A stretch of DNA of 64,000 bases from Burkholderiales bacterium (GTDB taxonomy: Bacteria; Pseudomonadota; Gammaproteobacteria; Burkholderiales; Ga0077523). Under the pieces are notes generated by a model, which was given only the letters and a program-made list of their open reading frames with translations, was not told where the DNA came from and ran no database searches. The position numbers and the translations under genes were made by a program. The DNA lies in the NCBI GenBank assembly GCA_019745565.1, contig JAIESW010000003.1, forward strand, positions 1 through 64,000. The letters are read 5' to 3'. Of the stretch, positions 51,504 to 60,146 are shown piece by piece. Each line of letters begins with the position of its first letter. Position 1 is the first letter of the stretch.

Positions 51504-52940
51504 TCAGAACCGGTATGCCCACCACGAGGTGAAGTACGTCACGTTCTCGCCGGGCGGCGTCTCGCGCAGGAACGGGCCGGCGCGGAAGTACGACAGCGTC
51601 GTGAGCACCGTGACGTGACGCGTGGGCGTCCAGGTGAAGGTCAGCGTCGGCTGCGTGCCGACCAGACGCGCATCGCTGGACCCCGGCTGCCGCAGGATGT
51701 CGCCGGCGATGTTGTAGATGCCGTCGGTGAGCGACTGGCGCCAGAACACGCTGGTGCCCGCGGTGAGCTGCAGCTCGGGTGTGAGCCGCAACGTCACCGA
51801 GGGCGCGATGCTGATGCTGTTCGACGGACCGATCTGTCCGGACAATCCCGAATAGGCGGTGGCGGCGAACAGCGGGCTGAAGGTCCCGAGCTTGCCGTCG
51901 CCGAGCTTGCGGTCACCGCTGCCGATGGAGAAACGCACGCCCAGGCGCGGCTGGTACTGCGCCTCGCGGAAGTTCCAGCCATTGTCCGTGTTCACGTACC
52001 AGGCGCGGATATCGTCCGCTCCGTGGCTGCCGGTCTGCGCGCCCAACTCGAGGTTGTAGTCCCAGTGCTCGTCGCGGCCCCACCAGCGCGTGCCGGTCGT
52101 GTAGCGCTGCTCGGGTCCGACGCCGTCGGCATAGGCGGTGTTCTCGCGCGTGCGCCGGCTCGCGTACACAACGGCGTTGCCTGCCGGCAGCAGTGCGTGA
52201 TTGCGCGCCAGGAAGAAGCCCGACAGCGTCCCGGCGGGCGTGGAGCGGTCGTCGAACGCGCCCGGAAGCGTGGGCACCACGCGGGTCGCCATGGCGTGGA
52301 AGCGCCAGTCGCGCCATTCGCCCAGGGCGCGCACGCCGTCGAAGCTCAGACGGTCGTTCAGCCCGTCGCGCGCCGACGTGAACTGCGCGGAGCCCAGCTC
52401 CACTTCCTGCCGGCCGAGCCGGAGCGTGATGCGGCTGTCTTCGCTCCGGAGCGTGCCCTCGGCGAAGAGTTGGTTCACGTCGGCGCGGTTCTCGTCGGTC
52501 GGCCTCGGCCCGCCGTTGCGGCCGTTCACCAGCGACGACTCGAGCTGCCCGAAGAAGCGGACGTTGCGCGTCATCCACAGCTCGCCGTGCGCGAGGTAGC
52601 GCTGCAGCAGGTAGCCGTTGTCGTCCGGCACGCCGCTGCCGAAGCCGGGGTTGTCGAAGCGCTCGTAGCGGATGCGCGCATCGCCGCCGAACGAGAGGCT
52701 GCGGCCCTCTGCGAGCGGGATGTACTTCGCGCGATCCCAGTGGTCGACCGCGCAGCGCGCATCGGCGAGATAGCGCCAGTCCTCTTCGTAGCGCAGGTTC
52801 GAGTAGGCCGGCCGGTCGGGGCAATCGGTGCCGAGCGCGAACGCACCGTCGGGCGCCCAGCTCAAGAGCAGCAGCGCCAGGCTGCGGCCGAGGGCACCGG
52901 AGCGGGTCGAACCGGCGCGCGATTCCAGGCGATGCGTCAT
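51504..52940 (-). CDS. Alginate-export-family outer-membrane porin
   Basis: A 478-residue outer-membrane beta-barrel of the alginate_exp group. A signal peptide (LGRSLALLLLSWAPDGAFA) precedes many amphipathic strands (YIPLAEGRSLSFGGDARIRYERF, WRFHAMATRVVP). It ends VTYFTSWWAYRF, with a terminal Phe as required for outer-membrane insertion. Such proteins form anion-selective pores for sugars or polyuronates; alginate itself is not implied. The start at 52940 follows a longer unsupported frame. Confidence 0.85.
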   Translation of the reverse strand: MTHRLESRAGSTRSGALGRSLALLLLSWAPDGAFALGTDCPDRPAYSNLRYEEDWRYLADARCAVDHWDRAKYIPLAEGRSLSFGGDARIRYERFDNPGFGSGVPDDNGYLLQRYLAHGELWMTRNVRFFGQLESSLVNGRNGGPRPTDENRADVNQLFAEGTLRSEDSRITLRLGRQEVELGSAQFTSARDGLNDRLSFDGVRALGEWRDWRFHAMATRVVPTLPGAFDDRSTPAGTLSGFFLARNHALLPAGNAVVYASRRTRENTAYADGVGPEQRYTTGTRWWGRDEHWDYNLELGAQTGSHGADDIRAWYVNTDNGWNFREAQYQPRLGVRFSIGSGDRKLGDGKLGTFSPLFAATAYSGLSGQIGPSNSISIAPSVTLRLTPELQLTAGTSVFWRQSLTDGIYNIAGDILRQPGSSDARLVGTQPTLTFTWTPTRHVTVLTTLSYFRAGPFLRETPPGENVTYFTSWWAYRF

Positions 52941-53040
52941 GGGCGCGCATCTTCGCACGACCCACGCGATGCAAGCGGTGCTTGACGTGCAGCGCCGCGA
53001 AGTTCGACACTCGGTACCGAGACACCGCCCGGAATCTGCA

Positions 53041-54336
53041 ATGCGCCTCACGCTCGCTGCCGTTCTCGCCGTCGCCACGCTCCCTGCCGCCGCGCAGTCC
53101 CTGCAGTCCCGTCTCGACAGCCTCGCCGACACCCTCGAACCCAAGGTGATCGAATGGCGGCGCGACATCCATAGCAATCCCGAACTCGGCAACCGCGAGA
53201 CGCGCACCGCCGCCCTGGTCGCCGAACACCTGAAGGCCCTCGGCTACGATGTGCGCACGGGTGTCGCTGTCACCGGCGTGGTGGGCGTCCTGCGCGGCGG
53301 GAAACCCGGACCGGTCGTCGCGCTGCGCGCCGACATGGACGCACTGCCGGTCACGGAAGAGGTGGACCTGCCATTCGCCTCGAAGGTGCGTACCACCTAC
53401 GGGGGCAAGGAGACCGGCGTCATGCACGCCTGCGGGCACGACACGCACGTCGCGATGCTGATGGGCGCGGCCGAGGCACTCGCCGCCGTGCGCGACCAGT
53501 TGCCCGGCACGGTGAAGGTTATCTTCCAGCCGGCCGAGGAAGGACCGCCGCCCGGCGAGAAGGGCGGCGCTGCGCTGATGCTGGAGGAAGGCGTGTTCCA
53601 GGATCCGAAGCCGGAGGCCATCTTCGGCCTGCACATCGGCTCCATGATCCACGTCGGCCAGATCGGTTACCGCTCCGGTCCGGCCATGGCTGCCGCCGAC
53701 GTGCTGCGCATCACCGTGAAGGGCCGCCAGACCCATGGCGCGTCGCCCTGGAACGGAGTCGATCCCATCGTCGTGGCATCGCAGATCGTGCTGGGCCTGC
53801 AGACCATCGTGAGCCGGCAGGTCAACATCTCCAGGGAACCGGCGGTCGTGACCATCGGCGGCATCGACGGCGGCATCCGCTTCAACATCATTCCCGACAA
53901 GGTCACGATGGTCGGCACCATCCGCACCTTCGATGAAGCGCTGCGCGACGACATCCACCACCGCATCAAGCTGACTGCCGAGAGCATCGCGGCGGCTTCG
54001 GGAGCCACGGCCGAAGTCGTGATCGACAAGCCGTACGCAGTGACGATCAACGATCCCGCGCTCACCGAGCGCATGCTGCCGACGTTGAAGCGCGTGGCCG
54101 GCGACTCGAACGTGGTGCTGCGCGACCGCGTGATGGGGGCGGAGGACTTCTCGTTCTTCGCGCAGCAGGTGCCGGGGCTGTTCGTGTTCCTCGGCGGTAC
54201 ACCAGTGGGGCAGGAGATCGACAAAACGCCCTCGAACCATTCGCCGAAGTTCTCGATCGACGAATCGGCGCTCAAGCTGGGCGTGCGTGCGCTGCTGAAC
54301 CTCACTGTCGACTACATGGCAAGCGAAAGCAGATAG
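53041..54336 (+). CDS. Exported M20-family amidohydrolase (aminoacylase/hippurate-hydrolase type)
   Basis: A 431-residue metallo-amidase with a signal peptide (LTLAAVLAVATLPAAAQS). Zinc ligands are visible: His in MHACGHDTH, Glu in QPAEEGPPP and the later His. GRQTHGASPWNGVDP is the dimerisation-domain motif. It removes acyl groups from N-acyl amino acids or similar. The divergent porin starts 100 bp away on the opposite strand, so they may share a promoter region. Confidence 0.9.
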   Translation: MRLTLAAVLAVATLPAAAQSLQSRLDSLADTLEPKVIEWRRDIHSNPELGNRETRTAALVAEHLKALGYDVRTGVAVTGVVGVLRGGKPGPVVALRADMDALPVTEEVDLPFASKVRTTYGGKETGVMHACGHDTHVAMLMGAAEALAAVRDQLPGTVKVIFQPAEEGPPPGEKGGAALMLEEGVFQDPKPEAIFGLHIGSMIHVGQIGYRSGPAMAAADVLRITVKGRQTHGASPWNGVDPIVVASQIVLGLQTIVSRQVNISREPAVVTIGGIDGGIRFNIIPDKVTMVGTIRTFDEALRDDIHHRIKLTAESIAAASGATAEVVIDKPYAVTINDPALTERMLPTLKRVAGDSNVVLRDRVMGAEDFSFFAQQVPGLFVFLGGTPVGQEIDKTPSNHSPKFSIDESALKLGVRALLNLTVDYMASESR

Positions 54337-54341
54337 CGCCA

Positions 54342-54680
54342 ATGTTCCGCAGCGGACCGAACATCGCGATGAAGGTGCCGCGCGAGCGCCTGCAGGAGGC
54401 ACTCGGCTACTGCAACCGGTCGCTCGGACTCGAACGCATCGAGTCGCTCGCACCGGCGATCGTCTTCGCTCTGGGCGAAAACCGGATCTGGATCGACGCG
54501 GCCGAGAAGCTGACCGAGGTGGAGGTCTGGCTCGAGTTCCAGACCGACAGTTCGGCAACCGCTACGACGCTGCTGGGCCGCACCGACGTCGTGCTGCGTG
54601 AATCGATCGAGCCGCTGCCACGCGGATTCCAGGGCCTGTGGATCAAGACCCGCCCGGACTTCCTGGGTCTCACCGTCTGA
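54342..54680 (+). CDS. Small VOC-fold-like hypothetical protein
   Basis: A 112-residue protein. SGPNIAMKVPRERLQEALGYCNRSLGLERIE is a beta-alpha-beta unit resembling VOC (glyoxalase/bleomycin-resistance) proteins, but only one module is present and clear metal ligands are not seen. It starts 5 nt after the amidohydrolase stop. Function unknown. Confidence 0.5.
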   Translation: MFRSGPNIAMKVPRERLQEALGYCNRSLGLERIESLAPAIVFALGENRIWIDAAEKLTEVEVWLEFQTDSSATATTLLGRTDVVLRESIEPLPRGFQGLWIKTRPDFLGLTV

Positions 54681-54708
54681 CGACGGCCGCCCGAGGGCGG
54701 CGCACCGC

Positions 54709-55302
54709 GTGAACTTCCTCGCGCACCTCTATCTCTCCCCGCCGTCGCCCGACGCGCTGGTGGGAAGTCTGCTCGGCGATTTCGTGAAAGGTCCGGTGGA
54801 ACGCGCCGGCTACAACGAAGAGATCACCGAGGCCATCCGTCTGCATCGCGCAATCGACACGTTCACCGATGCGCACCCCGTGTTCGCAGCGAGCAAGGCG
54901 CGCGTGAGTCCGGTGCGTCGCCGCTATGCGGGCATCCTGATCGACCTCTTCTACGACCATTTCCTGGCGCGCCACTGGCGCGACTACCACGACGATGCGC
55001 TCGAGGACTTCGCGACCGGCATCTACGGCGTGCTGCTCGACCGCACCGCCGGCCTGCCCGAGCCGGCCGGCCGCATGGTGACGTTCATGGCGCGGCAGAA
55101 CTGGCTCGTGTCCTATCGTGACGTGGACGAGATCGGCGCCGCACTCGAGCGCATGGGCCGGCGGCTGACGCGCGGCAATGCGCTGCTGGGATCGGCCGAG
55201 GAACTGGAGGCGGACTACTCGGGATTCGAGGGGGACTTCCGCGCCTTCATGCCGGAGGTGACTGCGTTCGCCCTTTCGAGGCGCAGTCCGCCGGGGTCAT
55301 AA
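54709..55302 (+). CDS. acpH: Acyl-carrier-protein phosphodiesterase
   Basis: A 197-residue HD-like hydrolase that removes 4'-phosphopantetheine from holo-ACP. MNFLAHLYLS is the family's N-terminus, AIRLHRAIDTFTDAHPVF the metal-site helix and IDLFYDHFLARHW the second His-rich helix. The GTG at 54709 is used because it gives the correct N-terminus (VNFLAHLY). The ACP is not in this window. Confidence 0.92.
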   Translation: MNFLAHLYLSPPSPDALVGSLLGDFVKGPVERAGYNEEITEAIRLHRAIDTFTDAHPVFAASKARVSPVRRRYAGILIDLFYDHFLARHWRDYHDDALEDFATGIYGVLLDRTAGLPEPAGRMVTFMARQNWLVSYRDVDEIGAALERMGRRLTRGNALLGSAEELEADYSGFEGDFRAFMPEVTAFALSRRSPPGS

Positions 55303-55336
55303 TTCCCGGTTCCTGATCTCCGATCCCCGATTTCCG

Positions 55337-56035
55337 ATGCGCAAGCACATCCTGGCCATGGGGGGCGCCTTCCTGGCGGACCCCGACGGCAATCTCCTGC
55401 TCGAACGCTATTTCAAGGAGCTCACCGACAAGGACTCGCCGAAGATCCTGTTCGTGCCCACGGCGAGCGGCGACAACGAGCCCTACACCCTGCGCTTCTT
55501 CCAGGCCTACACGCGCCTCGGCTGCCAGCCGCAGGTGCTGCCGTTCTTCAAGCGCACCCCGCGCAACCTCGACGAGTTCGTGCTCCAGCACGACGCGATC
55601 GCGGTGGGCGGCGGCAACACGCGCACCATGTTCGCGGTGTGGCGCGACTGGGGGCTCGACACGGTTCTCAAGACGGCGTACGCCCACGGCATCGTGCTCG
55701 GCGGATCGAGCGCAGGTTCCATCTGCTGGTTCGAGGACGGCGTGACCGATTCCATCGCCGGCCCGCTGACGCGCCTGCCCTGCCTCGGTTTCGTGAAGGG
55801 CAGCAACTGCCCGCACTACGACAGCGAAAAGGAACGGCGGCCGACTTACCAGGCGATGGTGCGCGCGGGCGCGATCAAGGACGGGTATGCCGCCGACGAC
55901 GGCGTTGGATTGCACTTCATCGACGGCGAGTTCATTCAGGCCGTGGCGTCCAAGCCCCGTGCGATGGCATGGCAGGTAAGCAAGACCGGTGACGGTATTC
56001 TCGAGGAACCGATCGAGCCGACGCGGTTGGGATAG
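55337..56035 (+). CDS. Peptidase E (S51 dipeptidase)
   Basis: A 232-residue S51 serine peptidase. The nucleophile elbow is GSSAGS (Ser125 in GGSSAGSICW). GGNTRTMF and CPHYDSEKERRPTY are other family segments, with a His that may complete the triad. Members hydrolyse Asp-X dipeptides or related substrates. It follows acpH by 34 nt. A BIME-like repeat lies downstream. Confidence 0.9.
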   Translation: MRKHILAMGGAFLADPDGNLLLERYFKELTDKDSPKILFVPTASGDNEPYTLRFFQAYTRLGCQPQVLPFFKRTPRNLDEFVLQHDAIAVGGGNTRTMFAVWRDWGLDTVLKTAYAHGIVLGGSSAGSICWFEDGVTDSIAGPLTRLPCLGFVKGSNCPHYDSEKERRPTYQAMVRAGAIKDGYAADDGVGLHFIDGEFIQAVASKPRAMAWQVSKTGDGILEEPIEPTRLG

Positions 56036-56076
56036 GTCGCGGCAGAAGCGGTCGGCTTCCGATTGCAGCGGTTCTG

Positions 56077-56168
56077 CCCCCATCCCAACCTTCCCCCACC
56101 GAAGGTGGGGGAAGGGGTCGAAAGCTCCCTCCCCCACGCGTCGCGTGTGGGAGGGCTGGGGTGGGGGC
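56077..56168. repeat. BIME-like double-hairpin repeat, copy f
   Basis: CCCCCATCCCAACC opens it. The hairpins are CTTCCCCCACC-GAA-GGTGGGGGAAG and CTCCCCCACGCG-T-CGCGTGTGGGAG, and it closes GGCTGGGGTGGGGGCC. It lies between the convergent peptidase E and SAM-hydrolase genes. Confidence 0.85.
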
Positions 56169-56262
56169 CGGCGGCGGCGTTGTAGCTGTCCGCGCGGCGA
56201 GTGTATGCAAACGCCATGACACATTCGCGTGCGATGCTGCGCGACCCGACCGAGCACGCCGC

Positions 56263-57000
56263 TCAGGGAGCGCCGACCCACTCCACGGCCTGCCCGACCC
56301 TGAGGCCCAGCATCTTGGCCGCACTGGTGCCAGGCATCGCGATCTCCACCAGGCCGATGCTGTTGACGTACCAGAAGCCCTGCCCCGTCGGCGCTTCGTG
56401 GAACACGCGTGCATGCGCGAGCTCCATGCGGCGGATGCGCAGGCGACGCTCGGTGCTCAGACCTTCTCCGCGCAGTCCGGTGAACGCGTTGCCGTAGTGA
56501 TCGATGTAGACGATCTGCGCCAGATCGTCGCTCGGCAGTAACACCTCGGGTGCGGCGATCTGCTTCACGTTCTCGTTGGGAAACTCGCCGGTGGCCACTG
56601 CGGCGGCAACGGGAGCGAAGACATCGCGACCATGGAACGACACCGCGGCCTCGGACGACCACGACGTGATGCGCCAGGCACCCTTCACCGTGCCGCGCCC
56701 CCACAACACCGACAGCAATCCGTTGTCGGGCCCGACATACGACCGGCCGTCCACGCGGACGACGATGCCGTTGCGATCGGTACCCACGCCCGGATCGACG
56801 ATCGCGAGGAACACGTGCCCTCGCGGTACCTGCTTCGCGAGCGCCGCCAGCAGGTGCGCAGAGCACTGCACGTTGTAGCAGGGCGCTTCGTTCAACAGGT
56901 GGATCACCCGCACGCCCGGCGCGTAGCGATCCAGCACCGACTCCACCTGGCCGACATAGAGATCGGCCGCCCCGAAGTCCGTGAACAGCATCAGTGCCAT
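56263..57000 (-). CDS. SAM hydroxide adenosyltransferase family protein (DUF62)
   Basis: A 245-residue protein of the SAM-chlorinase/fluorinase family's hydrolytic branch, which converts SAM to adenosine and methionine. FTDFGAADLYVGQVESVL, HVFLAIVDPGVGTDRN and YVGPDNGLLSVL are the family motifs, and a C-terminal beta part contains LMGLRVGQAVEW-like ends. No halogenase context is seen. ATG 57000 has no strong RBS. A dioxygenase gene lies upstream on the same strand. Confidence 0.9.
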   Translation of the reverse strand: MALMLFTDFGAADLYVGQVESVLDRYAPGVRVIHLLNEAPCYNVQCSAHLLAALAKQVPRGHVFLAIVDPGVGTDRNGIVVRVDGRSYVGPDNGLLSVLWGRGTVKGAWRITSWSSEAAVSFHGRDVFAPVAAAVATGEFPNENVKQIAAPEVLLPSDDLAQIVYIDHYGNAFTGLRGEGLSTERRLRIRRMELAHARVFHEAPTGQGFWYVNSIGLVEIAMPGTSAAKMLGLRVGQAVEWVGAP

Positions 57001-57016
57001 GGGTCAAACGCTCCCG

Positions 57017-57859
57017 CTACAGGTCGTCGGAATGCCTGGGAATGAGACCGAAATCCGCACCGTGACCCGTGACGAAATCGTTGCCCGCGCGATCGACGCC
57101 GCGTACCAGCCAGATCGGGCGGCGGCTCAGGCTGAAGGAGACGCCGGCCTGGGTCTGGCTGTCCGGAACGCTCCGATCGTACCTGGAAGTCGCCGGCATG
57201 TAGCGGACGACGAAGCCGGCCCGGCGGCGCTCGGAGCGGTTGGCCGCCGACCCATGGATCAGGAACACGTCGTGGAGCGACATCTGCCCCGCCATGAGAA
57301 CGTCATCGCGCGCCGTGCGGATGTCGTAGGCCTGGCTGTCGATCTCCAGGCCGAGCACGCGATCCGGACGCGCCGCGTCGTGATGCTCGTAGAGGCTGCC
57401 GGCCGCGTGCGACCCCGGGATGAACCGCATGCAACCGTTCTCCGGCGTGGCATCGTCCAGGGCGATCCAGACCGAGCACGTGGCCAGCGGGCGAATCGGC
57501 CAGTACTCGCCGTCCTGGTGCCACGGCACCTCGCGCCCCTTGAGCGCCGGCTTGCAGAAAACCTGGCTCCCCCAGAGGATGATGTCGGGGCCGATCGCCT
57601 GCTCCACCAGATCGAGGATGAACGGTTGGGTCGCGTACTCGAACCACGCCGCCGCTTCCGACGCCGGATGCCGTGCGCCGTTCGCGATGTGCGGGCAGAT
57701 CAGGCTCTCGGGAGCGATGTCGGCGCTGTTCGCGAGCAGCCGCTCGAGCGACGCTCGCATCCGATCGAGCAACGCTCCCGGCAACGGAACCGGGGCGACG
57801 ATCAGACCGTCGGTGCGATACGCGTCGAGATCGATGCGCGGCGCGGCCGTGTTGCCCAC
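57017..57859 (-). CDS. Phytanoyl-CoA dioxygenase family oxygenase 3
   Basis: A 280-residue Fe(II)/2-OG oxygenase with triad H114-Q-D116 (VPWHQDGEYW) and H202 (LIHGSAANRS), followed by an Arg in the SERRRAGFVVRY strand. FIPGSHAAGSLYEHH is also typical. It is the third PhyH member in the window and unlike the other two in detail. The start is not marked by an ATG; GTG 57859, nine nt after the upstream stop, is my choice. The frame opens further upstream but overlaps the lipoprotein gene. Confidence 0.82.
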   Translation of the reverse strand: MGNTAAPRIDLDAYRTDGLIVAPVPLPGALLDRMRASLERLLANSADIAPESLICPHIANGARHPASEAAAWFEYATQPFILDLVEQAIGPDIILWGSQVFCKPALKGREVPWHQDGEYWPIRPLATCSVWIALDDATPENGCMRFIPGSHAAGSLYEHHDAARPDRVLGLEIDSQAYDIRTARDDVLMAGQMSLHDVFLIHGSAANRSERRRAGFVVRYMPATSRYDRSVPDSQTQAGVSFSLSRRPIWLVRGVDRAGNDFVTGHGADFGLIPRHSDDL

Positions 57860-57867
57860 GGCAGCGG

Positions 57868-58470
57868 CTAGAGGAGCTTGTCCTTCGACAGGGCGGTGAT
57901 GACCACCTTCGCGAAGTCCTTGGTGGAAGCGGCGATGTCGCTCGGGGCGAAGGTCTCCGTGGTGGCGGCCCAGACCAGCTTCTCGCTGGAGGCCCGGAAC
58001 AGGTTGACCTCGGCGATCACGATCTCCGACTCCACCATCATCGGCGGGTCGTAGTAGCCGGCCCACGCGCGCGGGTAGTAGCCGTACATGTTCATGCCGA
58101 CGTACGCGGGCGGCGGCGCTCCGGGAACGTAGTCGAGCTTCCGCTCCCGTTTCACCAGACGCGTCACGAGCACGCCGTCGGCGCCGGTCTTGCCGACCAG
58201 CACCTTCAGGCGTTCGGCGCCTTCGGGACCCAGGTCGGGCTCGGATTCGTAGCTCAGTATGGCTTCGATGCCCTTCGCCTTGAGCTCGGCCGCGAAAGTG
58301 TCTTCGAACGTACGGCGCACGTCGGCGCGTTTGGTCACGCCGACCACCAGCACCTTGCGCAACGCAGGGCCGGTGTCTTCAGCAGCCTTCCAGGAGTTCT
58401 TGATCGTGGTCTGCGCGCACGCGGCCACCAGCACGGCAACAAGAAGAGACGGCAGGCGAAACGAACTCAC
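57868..58470 (-). CDS. Lipoprotein resembling DUF4136
   Basis: A 200-residue protein with a type II signal peptide and lipobox VAAC-AQ. The mature part has RKVLVVGVTKRADVRRTFEDTFAAELKAKG and VESEIVIAEVNLFRASSEKLVWAATTETF, a beta/alpha pattern seen in DUF4136 lipoproteins. Tyr/Gly/Pro-rich YVGMNMYGYYPRAWAGYYDPP lies in the middle. Outer-membrane lipoprotein of unknown function. It is upstream of the PhyH 3 gene by 8 nt. Confidence 0.72.
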   Translation of the reverse strand: MSSFRLPSLLVAVLVAACAQTTIKNSWKAAEDTGPALRKVLVVGVTKRADVRRTFEDTFAAELKAKGIEAILSYESEPDLGPEGAERLKVLVGKTGADGVLVTRLVKRERKLDYVPGAPPPAYVGMNMYGYYPRAWAGYYDPPMMVESEIVIAEVNLFRASSEKLVWAATTETFAPSDIAASTKDFAKVVITALSKDKLL

Positions 58471-58614
58471 GGTGAACGCTCCTCAAGCGGTTGGCCAATG
58501 GATCTTAACAGCACGGGCAGAGCCACCGTCGAGATCGTGACGTCCGACCAATCGACCGGCACCGTGCCGCGATCATGAGATGCGACGCGCCGCGGTGCCC
58601 GGGTGAAACACGGA

Positions 58615-59238
58615 TCAGCGGCCCTGCTTGCGAGTTTTCGGCCGCCGCCCCCCCCGTCCACCCGGTGCGGCCGCTTTCAGCAGTTCCTCGGCGGCCCACC
58701 GCGCATCGCGGGCCCGCCGCGGCCCGTCCTGCAAGCTTGCGATCGCGGCACCGTCGAACAACACCAGGAGCGCGGTCGCCACCTGCTGGACATTAACGGC
58801 GCCGGCGGCCTCGACCCATTCGACGAAGCGCGCCAGCATCCATTCGCGCTGCCCGGCCGCCAGGATACGCGCCGGATGCCCGGCATCCGTGATCTCGCCC
58901 ACCATCCGCTGCAGCGGGCAGCCCATGAACTCGGGTGATTCCGCCCACGCCACGATCCAGTCGAAGATGCGCGTTGCGCGCTCCTGCGGCGGGATCGGCG
59001 CGACGAACGCCTCGATGCGCCAGCGAGCCTCCGCGATGCGACGCTCGGTGTAAGCCGCCACCAGATCGTCCTTGCACCCGAAATGGGAGTAGAGCGAGGC
59101 CTTGGCCGCTTCTGCCTCGGCCAACACCCGGTCGATGCCGACGGCGCGGGTGCCCTCGGCATAGAAGAGGCGGTCCGCCGCCTCGAGCAGCCGGTCGCGC
59201 ACCGCAACCGAGCCTGGATTCTTAGCCACCCTAGCCAT
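58615..59238 (-). CDS. TetR-family repressor
   Basis: A 207-residue TetR regulator. The N-terminal HTH is RDRLLEAADRLFYAEGTRAVGIDRVLAEAEAAKASLYSHFGCKDDLVAAY. The C-terminal ligand domain includes CPLQRMVGEITDAGHPA. ATG 59238 (MARVAKNPG) is chosen; four codons upstream is an alternative. It is divergent from an SDR gene, with two perfect palindromes between them, so it most likely represses the SDR and itself. Ligand unknown. Confidence 0.92.
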   Translation of the reverse strand: MARVAKNPGSVAVRDRLLEAADRLFYAEGTRAVGIDRVLAEAEAAKASLYSHFGCKDDLVAAYTERRIAEARWRIEAFVAPIPPQERATRIFDWIVAWAESPEFMGCPLQRMVGEITDAGHPARILAAGQREWMLARFVEWVEAAGAVNVQQVATALLVLFDGAAIASLQDGPRRARDARWAAEELLKAAAPGGRGGRRPKTRKQGR

Positions 59239-59249
59239 GGTTGACAGCA

Positions 59250-59265
59250 TAGACAGAACTGTCTA
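59250..59265. promoter_or_regulatory. TetR operator 1: TAGACAG-AA-CTGTCTA
   Basis: A perfect 7+7 bp palindrome. It overlaps a plus-strand -35-like TTGACA (59241-59246), with a weak -10 TACCGT 17 bp on, so binding should block SDR transcription. Its centre is about 31 bp from operator 2. Confidence 0.85.
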
Positions 59266-59281
59266 CCGTCGCAACGGAGAT

Positions 59282-59295
59282 AGACAGATCTGTCT
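59282..59295. promoter_or_regulatory. TetR operator 2: AGACAGATCTGTCT
   Basis: A perfect 14-bp palindrome with the same core as operator 1. On the minus strand it adjoins a TTGACA hexamer (59295-59300), a candidate -35 for the tetR promoter. The ~3-turn spacing from operator 1 allows two dimers on one DNA face. Confidence 0.85.
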
Positions 59296-59326
59296 GTCAA
59301 TCCACCCCCTACGAGGAGATGTGATC

Positions 59327-60085
59327 ATGGCTTATTCAATCGCAGGAAAGACCGCGCTCGTGACCGGTGCCAACCGCGGCATCGGCGAAGCGATCGTCGA
59401 CGCGCTGGTCGCCGCCGGCGCAAAGAAGGTTTACGCGGCCGCTCGCAACCTCGCGGATCTCGCCCCCCTGCTCACTCGGCATGGAAGCCGAGTGAGTGCG
59501 TTGCAGCTCGATGTGACCGACGCCTCGCAGATCGCCGCGGCAGTGGCGGCGGCGCCCGATGTGCAACTGCTCGTGAACAATGCCGGTGTCGCAGCCATGA
59601 TGGGCGGCCCGTTCACCGATCCGCAGTGGCTCGCCGCCGGACGCAAGGAGATGGACGTCAACTACTTTGGTACGTTCGCCGTCTCGCAGGCGTTTGCGCC
59701 GGTGCTCGGGCGCACCGGCGGCGGGGCCATCGTCAACATCGCGTCGGTCGCGTCGCTCACCAACTTCCCCATGCTGCTCGCGTACAGCGCCTCCAAGGCG
59801 GCAACCCACTCCCTCACCCAGGCAAGCCGCATGCTGCTCGCTGCCCAGGGCACCCAGGTGTACGGGGTCTACCCGGGTCCGATCGACACACGCATGGCGG
59901 AGGAGATCGAGATGCCCAAGACCTCGCCGGCCGACTGCGCCCGGGCGATCATCGCCGGCATTCAGGGGGACACGGAAGACATCTTCCCTGACGCGATGAG
60001 TCAGGGTATGGGCACGGCTTACTTGGCCGGCCCCAAAGGCCTGGAAAAGCAGATCGCCGGCATGGTCGCATCCGCACCTGCCTGA
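59327..60085 (+). CDS. Short-chain dehydrogenase/reductase 4
   Basis: A 252-residue SDR. TGANRGIGEAIV is the cofactor motif, LLVNNAGVA follows and the catalytic Tyr-Lys lies in LLAYSASKAAT. RBS GAGGAG precedes ATG 59327. It is controlled by the divergent TetR. The KPTSPADCARAIIAGIQ-type C-terminus, here PKTSPADCARAI, is that of a common short-chain reductase subgroup. It may detoxify an aldehyde or ketone that is also the TetR ligand. Confidence 0.92.
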   Translation: MAYSIAGKTALVTGANRGIGEAIVDALVAAGAKKVYAAARNLADLAPLLTRHGSRVSALQLDVTDASQIAAAVAAAPDVQLLVNNAGVAAMMGGPFTDPQWLAAGRKEMDVNYFGTFAVSQAFAPVLGRTGGGAIVNIASVASLTNFPMLLAYSASKAATHSLTQASRMLLAAQGTQVYGVYPGPIDTRMAEEIEMPKTSPADCARAIIAGIQGDTEDIFPDAMSQGMGTAYLAGPKGLEKQIAGMVASAPA

Positions 60086-60146
60086 GGGTTCTTCCGCCGG
60101 AGCCCGGCGGCGGCGGTTCCGCAGGCGCGGGACCGTCGGCCCTCGG

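Noticed and set aside
51913..54558. 881-codon minus-strand frame over the amidohydrolase and porin
   Set aside because: Composition is shadow-like and it overlaps two well-supported genes, one of them (the porin) on the same strand in another frame.
32600..56168. The hairpin repeats as CRISPR or as IS ends
   Set aside because: Copies are dispersed singly, not in arrays with unique spacers, have no cas genes nearby and no transposase between them.
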